Shown here: one piece after another, positions 1 through 8,803 of the stretch
Layout of the letters: each line of letters starts with the position of its first letter
Position numbering within the stretch: the stretch's first letter is position 1
Source of the DNA: Candidatus Electrothrix rattekaaiensis
GTDB taxonomy: Bacteria; Desulfobacterota; Desulfobulbia; Desulfobulbales; Desulfobulbaceae
Reading direction: 5' to 3'
Assembly: GCA_032595675.1 (NCBI GenBank)
Contig: JAVQMD010000001.1
Span: forward strand, 1,644,640-1,708,639
Length of the DNA stretch: 64,000 nucleotides
The notes under the pieces: model-generated
Databases searched by the model: none
Told to the model about the DNA's origin: nothing
The model's input: only the letters and a program-made list of their open reading frames with translations
Translations under genes and position numbers: made by a program

Positions 1-229
1 ATTACTGAGTAAAAGACGCAAGAAAAGAGAAAAACCTTTGGTTGACAAAAAAAATACAAGGCTGATCAGCACCTCTTCTCTCCCGAAAAAACTCCAGACA
101 AAAGACCTTAAAACAAAAATATAACTAAATTCAACAACACAGTGCAGGATGCCTGACAGGTATGCACCGCGCCCTTTGCCCTGCCACATTGTGTCGGGTA
201 AAAAATACCCGTTTCGGCAACGAAAAACG

Positions 230-258
230 TTGACAGACAGCTGAGGGGAACGTATCCT
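230..258 (+). promoter_or_regulatory. Sigma70-like promoter for the riboswitch transcript
   Basis: A perfect -35 box TTGACA (230-235) is separated by exactly 17 bases from TATCCT (253-258), a good -10 box. Transcription would start near 265, about 50 bases before the riboswitch aptamer. Nothing coding is seen between position 1 and this promoter; there is only a small GGGTA/TACCC hairpin near 196-211. Confidence 0.6.
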
Positions 259-317
259 TAGATATATAACATAAGGCGTGCTTATTAATGAGCAGGTTCC
301 TTGCTTTCTGAATGAAT

Positions 318-402
318 CAGGAAGCTGATAAAGCCACAACCGTCGCGAGGCGGTGTCGGAAAGCCACGGATCTCCCACAAAGGAGACCGCCGGGTTACCT
401 GC
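318..402 (+). promoter_or_regulatory. Cyclic di-GMP-I (GEMM) riboswitch
   Basis: The stretch shows the GEMM layout. An ACAACC segment is followed by a hairpin capped by a GCGA tetraloop (CGTC-GCGA-GGCG, 341-352), then GGAAAGCCACGG (358-369), a second stem (ATCTCC / GGAGA) and the closing GCCGGGTTACC (389-399). An outer stem CAGG/CCTG encloses it. In known c-di-GMP-I switches the GNRA loop docks in the second stem, and the AAAGCC and GGGTTACC strands form the ligand pocket. A strong Shine-Dalgarno (AGGAGG, 418-423) follows within 20 bases, which suits translational control. Some junction bases differ from the common consensus, so covariance-model scoring would be needed for certainty. Confidence 0.72.
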
Positions 403-429
403 CTTTCTCTTCATATCAGGAGGTATGTT

Positions 430-654
430 ATGCGAACTACGGAAATAATATCCTACGTAGGTTCAACTATCCTGACAGGATATATTCCTGTCATATTCCC
501 CTTCCCATTTTTTGTACAGGCAAGAAGCCGAACCGTCTGTTACGCAAAATCCTCTGATCCAGCAAGACAATGGTTAGCTGGAGAAGCGGCACCTGTTAAC
601 TCGCAACTTCGAGCGCGGTACCATTTGCATCCCAAATTTCTTCGAGTTCCATAA
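430..654 (+). CDS. Possible small protein under the c-di-GMP riboswitch
   Basis: This 74-codon frame begins with ATG six bases after AGGAGG, just downstream of the riboswitch, so its start is well placed. The first 30 residues are hydrophobic and rich in Ile/Phe/Pro, like a signal or membrane segment. The rest has no recognisable motif and looks like non-selected sequence. It may be a truncated or decayed gene, or a leader ORF in the transcript that continues to the gene at 720. A second ATG at 425 would give only seven codons. Confidence 0.3.
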   Translation: MRTTEIISYVGSTILTGYIPVIFPFPFFVQARSRTVCYAKSSDPARQWLAGEAAPVNSQLRARYHLHPKFLRVP

Positions 655-719
655 ACAGTTGTACTGTTATGGTGACCTACAGTTTTTTACTCGTATGAAA
701 AAATATTCGGGGGCAGATC

Positions 720-1433
720 ATGAAAACGGAAAAAGTATATTCAATTAACTTTGATTTTAGGAAGAGAGAGCAGAAAAGAATCCTTGAATACATGCAGCAG
801 AGAGGGTATAAACTGCTGGGATTTAAAGGTGCTGAAAGTGACGGGCAGGTTGCCGGAATCCCTGTTTGGTTTTCTGTTCCATACATCAGGATGGCCGGTG
901 AGGTGAAAAATATCTACCAATCCCTGTATAAAGTGTATTATGTGGAATCTTCAACCCCGTCAGACAAGTCAATCCGGATGACAGCTCTGTCCGAGGTAGT
1001 GGAACTCGGCTCCAAAGTGACTCTTCAGAAAGACGGAAGCTTTTCAGTGGAACCGGGTGGGCCGGAAAATGCTATACTTTTTGTTAATAACAGGGCTGCC
1101 AGCAGTGAGCCAATTACTGCCGGACTTGCATCTCTTGTTAACGGAAAATATGCACCGTTTTGCGCCTTCAAGGTTGCTCCACAGAAGCCCTTACGAATGG
1201 AGCCCAACGATAAAGTCTGCTTATTTGCAATTCCTACAGTCGAAAGAGCCGGGTCAGTTGCAGCTCAGGTTCTTGCTGAAGGAGCTCTGTTCAAGCTTGA
1301 TGCGCCTTCTAACCGTTTATGCCTAGAGATGAAGCAGGAAGGGGGCGGATTCAGCCCGGTATGCTGGGATATGCCGATAACAGAAGTGCATTCAGGAGAA
1401 CCGCTGACCCAGCTGATGGATTCGCATCATTAA
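720..1433 (+). CDS. Hypothetical protein (237 aa), downstream of the c-di-GMP switch
   Basis: The frame has good codon usage, and a GGGGGC stretch 5-10 bases before the ATG can serve as a ribosome site. There is no signal peptide or membrane segment. The middle (about residues 75-180) alternates short hydrophobic and polar stretches, as in a beta-rich fold. I recognise no family. It is the first substantial gene after the riboswitch and is followed by a good intrinsic terminator, so the promoter, switch, small ORF and this gene may form one c-di-GMP-responsive transcript. The 65-base gap after the small ORF has no evident promoter. Confidence 0.6.
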   Translation: MKTEKVYSINFDFRKREQKRILEYMQQRGYKLLGFKGAESDGQVAGIPVWFSVPYIRMAGEVKNIYQSLYKVYYVESSTPSDKSIRMTALSEVVELGSKVTLQKDGSFSVEPGGPENAILFVNNRAASSEPITAGLASLVNGKYAPFCAFKVAPQKPLRMEPNDKVCLFAIPTVERAGSVAAQVLAEGALFKLDAPSNRLCLEMKQEGGGFSPVCWDMPITEVHSGEPLTQLMDSHH

Positions 1434-1487
1434 CAGATAAAGGAAAAACAGCGTCAGTCTCAATACATCTGCAAGCAACACAGCCAG

Positions 1488-1530
1488 TCGGGCTTTTCCT
1501 GATTTTGGAAAGCCCGATATGCTTTTTTTT
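1488..1530 (+). terminator. Intrinsic terminator after the 237-aa gene
   Basis: A perfect 9-bp stem (TCGGGCTTT / AAAGCCCGA, 1488-1496 and 1509-1517) with a 12-base loop is followed within a few bases by eight T residues. It ends the riboswitch-controlled unit before cutA. Confidence 0.75.
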
Positions 1531-1675
1531 ATCGCTTTTCTATCCTTTTTTATTCTTTTTTACTCTTTTTTACTCTATTGCCCTTGCAAAACAGAGCGTT
1601 TTTTGCCAAATATGCTCTTCATAGAAAAATCAGAAAAAACTTCATCGCCTCATAGCCATCATTTTCAGAATATTA

Positions 1676-1993
1676 ATGGAAGAAAATTACTGCCTTGTTA
1701 TCACCACCTATGCAGACGAGGAAAACGGGAAAAAGATCATTGATGCTCTGCTCACCGAACGTTTAGCTGCCTGCGTCCAAGTTATGCCGATCCAAAGTTA
1801 TTACCATTGGCAGGGGAAAATAACCACCGATGATGAAAAACTCCTCCTGATCAAAACGAAATCTTCTCTCTATACCAAGGTAGAGAAAGCCATTATCACC
1901 CTTCATGATTATGAACTGCCCGAGGTGATTCAATTACCGATCTCAGCAGGATTTTCCGGGTACCTGAATTGGCTTGAAAAAGAGTGCTGTTAA
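1676..1993 (+). CDS. cutA: Divalent-cation tolerance protein CutA
   Basis: At 105 residues it has the usual length of CutA1. It shows the family hallmarks TTYADEENGKKI near the N-terminus, LAACVQ at about residues 30-35, YHWQGKI at about 43-49, and an ELPEVIQLPI segment near the C-terminus. CutA1 forms a very stable cytoplasmic trimer of ferredoxin-like folds and was linked to copper tolerance in E. coli; its real role is still debated. The stop lies 8 bases before the probable ATG of cbiB, so the two are likely co-transcribed. Confidence 0.93.
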   Translation: MEENYCLVITTYADEENGKKIIDALLTERLAACVQVMPIQSYYHWQGKITTDDEKLLLIKTKSSLYTKVEKAIITLHDYELPEVIQLPISAGFSGYLNWLEKECC

Positions 1994-2001
1994 ACCTTCA
2001 C

Positions 2002-3006
2002 ATGTCCTTTTTACTTGTTCTTTTTTCGGCGTACCTCCTTGATCTCCTCTTAGGAGATCCACGTTGGTTGCCCCATCCAGTCCGTATCATCGGGCGAATC
2101 GCCTTACTGGCGGAATCCTGGACCAGAAAGTTTCCTGTGGACGCACATAATAGCGGTAGACTGGCTGTGCTCATAGTCCTGTGCAGCACCGGCGGAGCCT
2201 GTCTTGGCCTTTTTTTTTTCTTATCCCTTACACCGCAGCCTTTTTTTCTTTTGGGTGCTCTCCTTATCCTCTACACTACCATTGCAGCCCACGATCTGAT
2301 TCGCCACGCCCGTCAGGTTCTCACTGCACTTTCTCTTGATCTGGAGACGGCAAGAAAACGAGTGAGTATGATAGTAGGGAGAGATACAGAACAGCTGGAC
2401 GAAGCAGGCATTGTGCGAGCCTGCGTGGAGAGCGTTGCGGAAAACATGTCGGACGGTATTGTCGCGCCGCTCTTCTGGGCAACAACAGGAGCCGCTTGCG
2501 GGCAATACTTCAACGGAAATCCTGCTATCTGGGGAACAACAGCGGCCATGCTGTATAAGGCTGCCAACACTATGGACTCTATGTTCGGGTATAAAAACGA
2601 ACGATATCTCCAATTTGGTTCCTGTGCAGCCCGACTTGATGATGTGATCAATTTTCTTCCTGCCCGGATTTCAGGGCTATCCCTTGTTCTTGCAGCCTTG
2701 CTTTGCCGTCCTGCCTGCCGTTCTGATATGAAAAATAGTTTTCGGGTACTTGTAAGAGATAAGCAGCAGCATAGCAGCCCTAATTCAGGCTGGCCAGAAG
2801 CGGCTATGGCTGGTGCTCTTGGAATTCAGCTTGGCGGCGAGTCATCATATTTTGGCAAACCGGCTGAAAAACCAACCATTGGCGACTCTTTTGTATCGCC
2901 CCAAGCGCACCATATTTTCCAAGCCAACACCTTGGTCTTGACCGCCTCATCACTCTGTCTCTTTTGTTTCGGTGCCGTGTATCTACTGATATTATTTTAT
3001 ATTTAA
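2002..3006 (+). CDS. cbiB: Adenosylcobinamide-phosphate synthase CbiB/CobD
   Basis: This polytopic inner-membrane enzyme attaches the aminopropanol linker to adenosylcobyric acid in cobamide synthesis. Family marks are LLDLLLGDPRWLPHPV at the N-terminus, a central ESVAENMSDGIVAP (about residues 148-161), AANTMDSMFGY, and the C-terminal segment LGGESSYFGK. The length of about 334 residues is normal. I prefer the ATG at 2002, because family members begin just before the LLDLLLGDP segment; a GTG at 1984 overlapping cutA is the alternative. No other cobamide genes are in the window. Confidence 0.93.
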   Translation: MSFLLVLFSAYLLDLLLGDPRWLPHPVRIIGRIALLAESWTRKFPVDAHNSGRLAVLIVLCSTGGACLGLFFFLSLTPQPFFLLGALLILYTTIAAHDLIRHARQVLTALSLDLETARKRVSMIVGRDTEQLDEAGIVRACVESVAENMSDGIVAPLFWATTGAACGQYFNGNPAIWGTTAAMLYKAANTMDSMFGYKNERYLQFGSCAARLDDVINFLPARISGLSLVLAALLCRPACRSDMKNSFRVLVRDKQQHSSPNSGWPEAAMAGALGIQLGGESSYFGKPAEKPTIGDSFVSPQAHHIFQANTLVLTASSLCLFCFGAVYLLILFYI

Positions 3007-3286
3007 TTACAAGATATTGCAAATTCTCCGCAAAAAACAGGAGAACTCTATAAAGATTTTCTCGAATCTCTCCGCATCTTCTTGTAATGAAAATTATTTT
3101 CTGTTATAATCATTTAGTTAAATTACCTTTAGCAATCAAGTGGTTACAGAAAAGATAAAACTTTGTCGTCTTCATAGAACGATCACCAATCCCAACATCT
3201 TAACCAATAAATTTAATTATATATCAAGCACCCGTCAACACGGGCTGATACAATCTACAATCATAAATAATATTGTGGAGGACCGT

Positions 3287-3748
3287 ATGTATTTACACGT
3301 TACCATTTCAGCTGCTGTTCTTCTTTATTTCAGCATGTTGCCTTTTTCAGCGGCTCATGCGCTTGCTGAACATCTTGAGACTCAAATGGCCGGGAACTAT
3401 TGCACTATTCCCTTGCCAGACCCGAAACAACTCTCCGAAGATGAAAAAGAATGGTTTACAACCTTTCAGGAAGGCACTTTCTATGTTCAGGGTTGGAAAG
3501 AGATCACTTCGGAAATTCTTGGGAAAATACAACAAGAAAACAAGAGGGAAGAACTGCAACGTTCCTTGAATTACCTCGGAATACGGATTGGTTGCGAGTG
3601 GAGCAAGAATAACGACGTCAGAAAAATCAATACGGATATGTTGGAGCAATGGGGATCTGAATTACAAAAGGCCGCAGAGGACAACCCAGATAAACTGCCG
3701 ATTGTGATTGCGGATATCCGACAAAAGGTGTTTGAGCTTGTGGAATAG
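3287..3748 (+). CDS. Small secreted hypothetical protein
   Basis: The start at 3287 follows GTGGAGG by five bases and opens directly with a cleavable signal peptide (a hydrophobic stretch ending SAAHALA at about residue 25). A longer reading from 3140 has no ribosome site and no sensible N-terminus. The mature part of about 128 residues is acidic, mostly helical, with two cysteines (about residues 39 and 102) that could pair in the periplasm. I do not recognise the family. The 280 bases before it are AT-rich and show no clear feature. Confidence 0.65.
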   Translation: MYLHVTISAAVLLYFSMLPFSAAHALAEHLETQMAGNYCTIPLPDPKQLSEDEKEWFTTFQEGTFYVQGWKEITSEILGKIQQENKREELQRSLNYLGIRIGCEWSKNNDVRKINTDMLEQWGSELQKAAEDNPDKLPIVIADIRQKVFELVE

Positions 3749-3824
3749 CTGCTGGGCTGCTGGTTTTCTCCACGAAAATCTACAAAAAAAATGAGGGTGC
3801 TTCATCAAACATGGTGCCTATAAT

Positions 3825-4739
3825 TTGACCGAAAAAAACCAAGAAAACAAACTGGTGGACAAAATCGGTGCTCCGCTGATATTGACTGCACACACAGAGC
3901 GGTCAGCGGAAAGAGACCAGGAAGACAGCGAATTTATACCTGTCATTATTAAACGAACCGATGAAGGAGCTAGGCATCCTGATGATATTCTGGAAAAAGC
4001 CATTACAGAAGGCATGGAACAGATTCAGCGGCCTTTTCTCTCCCTGGCCCTTTCCTCTGTAGCGGCAGCTCTTATTCTCAGTTTTTCGGTCATGGCGGTT
4101 GCTGTCATGTCCACCCTGATGATTGACCTGCAACAGCCCCTGCTCGTCCGAGTGGCAATGGCTCTGGTCTACCCGCTGGGCTTCATTATCTGTATTATGA
4201 GCGGGACAGAACTCTTTACCGAGCATACGGCAACAGCAGTCTATCCTGTCCTTGAAGGCAAGGCAGGCTGTCGCCAGCTGCTTCGACTCTGGTCGATTGT
4301 CATTCTGGGAAATATTGTCGGTGCCATTGTCGGCGCACTTCTTCTCACCGGCACAGACCAAGTGATCCAGGCGGAAAAAGGGTATATTCTCATCGCGCAT
4401 CATCTTGTCCAATACGGTAATCTCGCGCTCCTGTTCAGTGCCGTCTTGGCTGGCTGGCTGATGGCCCTGGGAGGATGGCTGGTCCTGGCTACCACACCGG
4501 CCTTGAGCCAGATTGTCTGTATCTACATGGTCACCTTTCTTATCGGACTCGGCGGACTCCACCATTCTATTGCCGGATCTGTTGAAATGTTTACCGCACT
4601 CTTTATTTCCGATCAGTTTTCCCTGTTGCAAGGCATACGTTTTATCGGTCTTGCCATGCTGGGAAACCTCATCGGCGGCAGTTTTTTTGTGGCCACCCTT
4701 AATTACGGCCATATCCGAAAGACGCAGGAAATTTCATAA
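3825..4739 (+). CDS. Formate/nitrite transporter (FNT) family channel
   Basis: A TTG start is used; no in-frame ATG lies before the conserved region. The first 70 residues are soluble and charged. About six membrane helices follow, with FNT marks: the re-entrant region containing the LFTEHTA segment (about residues 127-133), GNIVGAIVGA, and GLGGLHHSIAGSVEMF with the central-pore histidine area (about 243-258). FNT proteins form pentamers that pass formate, nitrite, hydrosulfide or similar monovalent anions. In a sulfur-cycling anaerobe, formate or HS- are reasonable substrates, but the sequence alone does not decide. The gene ends 21 bases before the ferredoxin gene. Confidence 0.85.
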   Translation: MTEKNQENKLVDKIGAPLILTAHTERSAERDQEDSEFIPVIIKRTDEGARHPDDILEKAITEGMEQIQRPFLSLALSSVAAALILSFSVMAVAVMSTLMIDLQQPLLVRVAMALVYPLGFIICIMSGTELFTEHTATAVYPVLEGKAGCRQLLRLWSIVILGNIVGAIVGALLLTGTDQVIQAEKGYILIAHHLVQYGNLALLFSAVLAGWLMALGGWLVLATTPALSQIVCIYMVTFLIGLGGLHHSIAGSVEMFTALFISDQFSLLQGIRFIGLAMLGNLIGGSFFVATLNYGHIRKTQEIS

Positions 4740-4760
4740 CGCAGCAGAACGGAGAAGAAT

Positions 4761-4952
4761 ATGGCTGAAATTATTATTGATACCTATCAGTGCAGTGGCT
4801 GCGAGACTTGCGCGGAAATGTGCCCGGATGTCTTTCGCATAGACGAAGTCACTGAAAAGGCAGCCTTAGTGAGTGTCTCGCCCCAAGTTACCGATGCTGT
4901 TCGTCAGGTAGCGGCTTTTTGCCCGGAAAAATGTATTGAAATTTTGGAATGA
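4761..4952 (+). CDS. Small [4Fe-4S] ferredoxin
   Basis: This 63-residue protein has the CxxCxxC...CP arrangement (Cys11, Cys14, Cys17, with Cys21 before Pro) and a distal FCPEKC near the C-terminus. That fits a single [4Fe-4S] cluster ferredoxin; the extra cysteines could form the disulfide known in archaeal and Desulfovibrio ferredoxins. It acts as a soluble one-electron carrier. A purine-rich GGAGAAGA site precedes the ATG. The 193-base gap after it, before rseP, shows no feature I can name. Confidence 0.9.
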   Translation: MAEIIIDTYQCSGCETCAEMCPDVFRIDEVTEKAALVSVSPQVTDAVRQVAAFCPEKCIEILE

Positions 4953-5145
4953 CTTTTGTCGGCATTTTTGCCTATAATCTGTTCATAATCCTTTTGTACT
5001 CCTTTTCCAGGCAGCTCAGAGGAATGAAGCTTGTCCGACCTTTGGGCCGGAAGAGCACATTGAAGCAAAGCAGGGTATCCGCCCCAGCACCACGCAATAA
5101 CCCGCAATAATCGACAAATAATCCGCAGGAATCCTCTCATCACAT

Positions 5146-6231
5146 ATGAATTCATTACTCTCTTTTATTCTTGTCCTCGGCGTTCTGATCTTTGTTCATG
5201 AACTCGGGCATTTTCTCCTTGCCAAACTCTTCGGAGTCCGAGTGCTGAAATTCTCCCTGGGCTTTGGTAATAAGCTGATCAGCAAAAAATGGGGCGACAC
5301 CGAATACATGATTTCCGCCTTTCCTCTGGGCGGTTATGTAAAGATGTTCGGCGAGCAACCGGATGAAAAGATTGCCGAAGAAGAACAGGCTGTTTCCTTT
5401 ACCCATAAAACCGTGTGGCAACGTTTCGGCATTGTTCTTGCCGGACCTCTCTTTAATCTTTTTTTTGCCGTGTTTCTTTTTTGGCTCATGTTCACCTTTG
5501 CTGGTCTACCGGATTTTGTAGAATCAGGCCTTATCGGTAAAGTCTCCCCTGGCTCGGTTGCTGAAAAAGCAGGTTTGCAAGATGGCGATCTCATCTTATC
5601 CATTGATGATCAAAAGATCACGACCTGGACCCAGGTTTCTGATTCGATCAGGGATTCAGGAGGCAAGGAGGTGCAGATTGTTGTTCAGCGAGAGCAGAAA
5701 ACCCTGACCATCGCGGCAACACCTGCTATGGATAAGGTGAAAAATCTCTTTGGCGAAGAGGTCGGTGAACGCTATCTCTTGGGAATCAGTCGCTCGGAAC
5801 AGCTGGAGTACAAAAAAACCTCTTTTTTTGAAGCGATCAAATACGCGTTTCTTCAGACGTGGAATCTCATCGTGCTGACCCTCTTGGGGATCGTCAAAAT
5901 TATTCAGCAGGTCGTTCCTGCATCTGAGCTGGGCGGACCCATCCGCATTGCGGAACTTGCAGGCGAGCAATGGGAGGCTGGCCTGATGCAGTTGCTTCAT
6001 TTTACCGGCCTGCTTTCTATTAATTTGGGCGTGCTCAATCTTCTTCCGATCCCGGTGCTGGACGGCGGACATCTTGTTTTTCTCAGCATCGAGGCGGTTC
6101 GAGGGAAACCGCTTAGTGAGCAGGCCGTGATCTGGGCCCAAAAAGTCGGCATTGCATTGCTTGGTTCCTTGATGATCTTTGTCTTTTATAATGACATCGC
6201 TCGACTTGTCCGGCAATGGCTGGCCGGTTGA
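5146..6231 (+). CDS. rseP: Site-2 intramembrane metalloprotease RseP
   Basis: The zinc motif HELGH is at residues 18-22 in the first membrane helix, and NLLPIPVLDGGHL (about 300-312) supplies the third ligand, as in M50 proteases. A single PDZ domain spans about residues 115-195 (E. coli RseP has two). About 361 residues and four membrane segments fit the deltaproteobacterial form. RseP cuts anti-sigma factors and remnant signal peptides inside the inner membrane. Many relatives have dxr immediately upstream, but here it is absent and a 193-base non-coding gap precedes the gene. Confidence 0.94.
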   Translation: MNSLLSFILVLGVLIFVHELGHFLLAKLFGVRVLKFSLGFGNKLISKKWGDTEYMISAFPLGGYVKMFGEQPDEKIAEEEQAVSFTHKTVWQRFGIVLAGPLFNLFFAVFLFWLMFTFAGLPDFVESGLIGKVSPGSVAEKAGLQDGDLILSIDDQKITTWTQVSDSIRDSGGKEVQIVVQREQKTLTIAATPAMDKVKNLFGEEVGERYLLGISRSEQLEYKKTSFFEAIKYAFLQTWNLIVLTLLGIVKIIQQVVPASELGGPIRIAELAGEQWEAGLMQLLHFTGLLSINLGVLNLLPIPVLDGGHLVFLSIEAVRGKPLSEQAVIWAQKVGIALLGSLMIFVFYNDIARLVRQWLAG

Positions 6232-6268
6232 GCAGCCCTTTTTTAGCCCATGATAGCGAGTAAGCACT

Positions 6269-6988
6269 GTGCTTAATAATCCCCTTATATTGTCTCTTGA
6301 AACCGCCACCGGCTGCGGCAGTGTAGCCCTGACCAAGGGCGGCCTCAACAAGGGCAAGCTCCTTGCCGAGGCCACAGCCCAACCAGAGGTTACCCATTCC
6401 CGGCGACTCCTCGGTTCAGTCGATTGGGTTATGCAGGCAGCTGGAGTAAGCTGGGATGAGCTGGATGGAATCGCCATCAGTCTCGGCCCCGGCTCCTTTA
6501 CGGGATTGCGGATCGGTATGGCAGCGGCAAAAGGTATTGTCTTTGCCGCTCAAAAACCGCTTATCGGGGTGCAGACCCTGGATGCCATCGCCCTTTCCTG
6601 CCCGGTCATTGATCGCCCGCTCTGGTGCCTACTTGATGCCCGCAAACAGGAAGTTTATGCAGCTTGTTATCAGGCCGGGCCACATGGCCTGCCTGAGCAG
6701 TGCAGCCCGGTTAAAGCCATTCGCCCGGAACAACTGCTTGAGCGCATTAACGGTCCTGCACTCCTTGCCGGACCTGGGCTGAATGAATATCATGCTCTCT
6801 TTGCAGAAAAGGAAGGTCTGCAACTTATTCCGCCTGCCCTGAGCAGCCCGAGTGCGGTACGAATCGGATTCCTGGCTGCCGAACAGTTGCTCCGTGGAGA
6901 AATCCAAGATCCGGCAAGCATTGCTCCCCTGTATATCCGGGCCTCGGAGGCTGAGGTGAATCTGCACAAGAAGAACGCTGCGCAGTAA
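6269..6988 (+). CDS. tsaB: tRNA threonylcarbamoyladenosine protein TsaB
   Basis: TsaB is the inactive ASKHA-fold partner that holds TsaD for t6A37 modification of ANN-reading tRNAs. The N-terminal LSLETATGCGSVAL and SLGPGSFTGLRIGMA (about 70-84) are diagnostic. The 239-residue length is normal. The start is GTG at 6269; no ATG lies nearer the conserved LSLET. It follows rseP by 37 bases and is probably in the same transcript. The stop sits in a CTGCGCAG inverted repeat (6978-7007) that could form a hairpin without a clear U tract. Confidence 0.93.
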   Translation: MLNNPLILSLETATGCGSVALTKGGLNKGKLLAEATAQPEVTHSRRLLGSVDWVMQAAGVSWDELDGIAISLGPGSFTGLRIGMAAAKGIVFAAQKPLIGVQTLDAIALSCPVIDRPLWCLLDARKQEVYAACYQAGPHGLPEQCSPVKAIRPEQLLERINGPALLAGPGLNEYHALFAEKEGLQLIPPALSSPSAVRIGFLAAEQLLRGEIQDPASIAPLYIRASEAEVNLHKKNAAQ

Positions 6989-7053
6989 GTTTTTTCGCTC
7001 TGCGCAGATAACTCGCCTTTTCCTTTGTCACTATGATTTGAGGAGGTTTTCCC

Positions 7054-7662
7054 ATGGCACAACCGGCAACAATCGTCCCTGCTGTTTTTACCTACAAGGA
7101 TTATCTCGGCTGGCCCGAGGAGGAACACTGGGAGTTGATTGACGGGGTTCCCTGGAATATGTCGCCTGCACCGGGAACCACGCATCAGCGCATGGTGCGC
7201 GAACTTGCTGTTGCTCTTTACGCGGCATTGGCAGACAGCCCCTGTGAACTTTTCCTTTTGCCCTTTGATGTTCGCCTGCCAGAGACGACTGGTGATCAGG
7301 CTGAAGACGAAAAAATCCTGACCGTGGTGCAGCCAGACCTAGCTATTGTGTGTGATAAAAAAAACAAGATTGACGCCAAAGGTTGCCTTGGTCCGCCTGA
7401 TGTGATGATTGAGGTGCTCTCGCCTTCCAGTGCCTATCGGGATGAAACAGACAAACTTCATCTCTATGAAGCACAAGGTGTCCGGGAATACTGGATTGTT
7501 AATCCGGATGGCGGATACATAATGGTGTATGCTCTGGTCGGTAAAAAATACAGTAAGCCGGAATATCTTTGGCATGATGACATCTTAATCAGCAAGGTTA
7601 TTGACGGGATTGCTCTTGAACTCGCACCGCTCTTTACCCGCATACAATCATCGCCGTCATAA
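7054..7662 (+). CDS. Uma2-family (DUF820) putative endonuclease
   Basis: A strong AGGAGG precedes the ATG. The 202-residue protein has the DUF820/Uma2 pattern: TYKDYLGWPEE, WELIDGVPWNMSPAPGTTHQ, QPDLAIVCD, and GPPDVMIEVLSPSSAYRDETDKLHLYE, followed by GVREYWIVNPD. These carry the PD-(D/E)xK nuclease-like residues (Asp in QPDL, Glu in IEVLS, Lys in DKLHLYE). Members are common in many copies in Cyanobacteria and other phyla. The biological role is not established, though DNA cleavage is predicted. It sits as a single gene between tsaB and ispG. Confidence 0.88.
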   Translation: MAQPATIVPAVFTYKDYLGWPEEEHWELIDGVPWNMSPAPGTTHQRMVRELAVALYAALADSPCELFLLPFDVRLPETTGDQAEDEKILTVVQPDLAIVCDKKNKIDAKGCLGPPDVMIEVLSPSSAYRDETDKLHLYEAQGVREYWIVNPDGGYIMVYALVGKKYSKPEYLWHDDILISKVIDGIALELAPLFTRIQSSPS

Positions 7663-7726
7663 GGGCAGCTGACAACTGCCGACGAACACGCTTTTTCTCT
7701 TTACTCTCCCATAATAACGATATCCC

Positions 7727-8803
7727 ATGATCCAACGCAAGCAGACCAAAAAAATATGTATTGGTGACACGCCAGTGGGCGGCGATGCCCCGATCACTGT
7801 CCAATCTATGACCAACACCGACACCCGCGATGCGGCAGCCACGGTGCGCCAAATCAAAGGATTGGAAGAGGCAGGCTGCGAGATCATTCGGGTGGCAGTG
7901 CCGGATATGGAAGCTGCGCAGGCAATTCGGACTATCCGGGAGCAGATAACGATTCCCCTGATTGCGGATATTCATTTTGACTCGCGCCTAGCGGTGGCGG
8001 CCTTGGAACACGGAGCACAGGCTATTCGCATCAATCCGGGTAATCTCGGTGGGCCGGAGAAACTGGCTCGGGTGGTGGATGCGGCAAAAAGTCATAAGGC
8101 TCCCATTCGGGTGGGTGTTAATTCCGGATCCATTGAAAAAGATCTGCTGGAAAAATACGGCTATCCAACCCCGGAAAACTGCCGCGCCCTGATTGAAAGC
8201 GCGTTGAATAATGTGGCAGCCATTGAAAAATTGGGTTTTGATGCGATCAAAATATCCATCAAATCTTCAGATACCCTGACCACGGTGGCTGGATATCGTG
8301 AGTTGTCCCGGCGCACGAATTATCCCCTCCATATCGGGGTGACCGAGGCAGGCGGTCTGATTGCCGGGACAGTGAAATCTAGCGTTGCTCTGGGTATTTT
8401 GCTTTTTGAGGGCATCGGCGATACCTTCCGCATCTCCCTGACCCGTGATCCCTTGGAAGAAGTCCGGGTGGGCTATGAATTGCTTCGCTCCCTGCGTATC
8501 CGGGAACGAGGGCCGGAGCTAATTTCCTGCCCCACCTGCGGGCGCACTCGGATTGATCTTTTTTCCTTGGCTGAAGAGGTGGAGCGCGTTCTTCAGACCA
8601 TGCAGTCCAATCTGAAGGTTGCGGTCATGGGTTGCGTGGTCAACGGGCCGGGTGAGGCCAAAGAGGCGGATATCGGCATTGCTGGTGGGCATGGTACCGG
8701 GATTATTTTTAAGAAAGGGGAAATATTCAAAAAGTTGCCCGAAGCGGAGCTGCTGCCTGCGTTTTTGGAAGAGTTGCGAAAGATGGATGCCAAAGCGAAA
8801 TGA
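7727..8803 (+). CDS. ispG: 4-hydroxy-3-methylbut-2-enyl diphosphate synthase IspG
   Basis: IspG (GcpE) carries out the penultimate step of the MEP isoprenoid pathway using a [4Fe-4S] cluster. The family start RKQTKKICIGDTPVGG, the TIM-barrel segment PLIADIHFD, and the C-terminal cluster ligands SCPTCGRT and GCVVNGPGEA are all present. The length of 358 residues is the short bacterial form. Its stop overlaps the ATG of the following membrane-protein gene (ATGA), so the two are translationally coupled. Confidence 0.96.
   Translation: MIQRKQTKKICIGDTPVGGDAPITVQSMTNTDTRDAAATVRQIKGLEEAGCEIIRVAVPDMEAAQAIRTIREQITIPLIADIHFDSRLAVAALEHGAQAIRINPGNLGGPEKLARVVDAAKSHKAPIRVGVNSGSIEKDLLEKYGYPTPENCRALIESALNNVAAIEKLGFDAIKISIKSSDTLTTVAGYRELSRRTNYPLHIGVTEAGGLIAGTVKSSVALGILLFEGIGDTFRISLTRDPLEEVRVGYELLRSLRIRERGPELISCPTCGRTRIDLFSLAEEVERVLQTMQSNLKVAVMGCVVNGPGEAKEADIGIAGGHGTGIIFKKGEIFKKLPEAELLPAFLEELRKMDAKAK

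Noticed and set aside
520-610. Possible second riboswitch after the small ORF
   Set aside because: There are CCAGC/GCTGG and GCCG/CGGC pairs, but the conserved GEMM loop and strand motifs are missing.
3903-4712. Long minus-strand open frame (269 codons) opposite the formate/nitrite transporter gene
   Set aside because: It is His/Asp/Gln-rich antisense of a clear membrane-protein gene, with no ribosome site or family.
4953-5145. Possible remnant of dxr upstream of rseP
   Set aside because: Expected from gene order in relatives, but no translated frame resembles Dxr.
5656-6477. Minus-strand open frame of 273 codons across rseP and tsaB
   Set aside because: Both sense genes are unmistakable; the antisense product has no domain.
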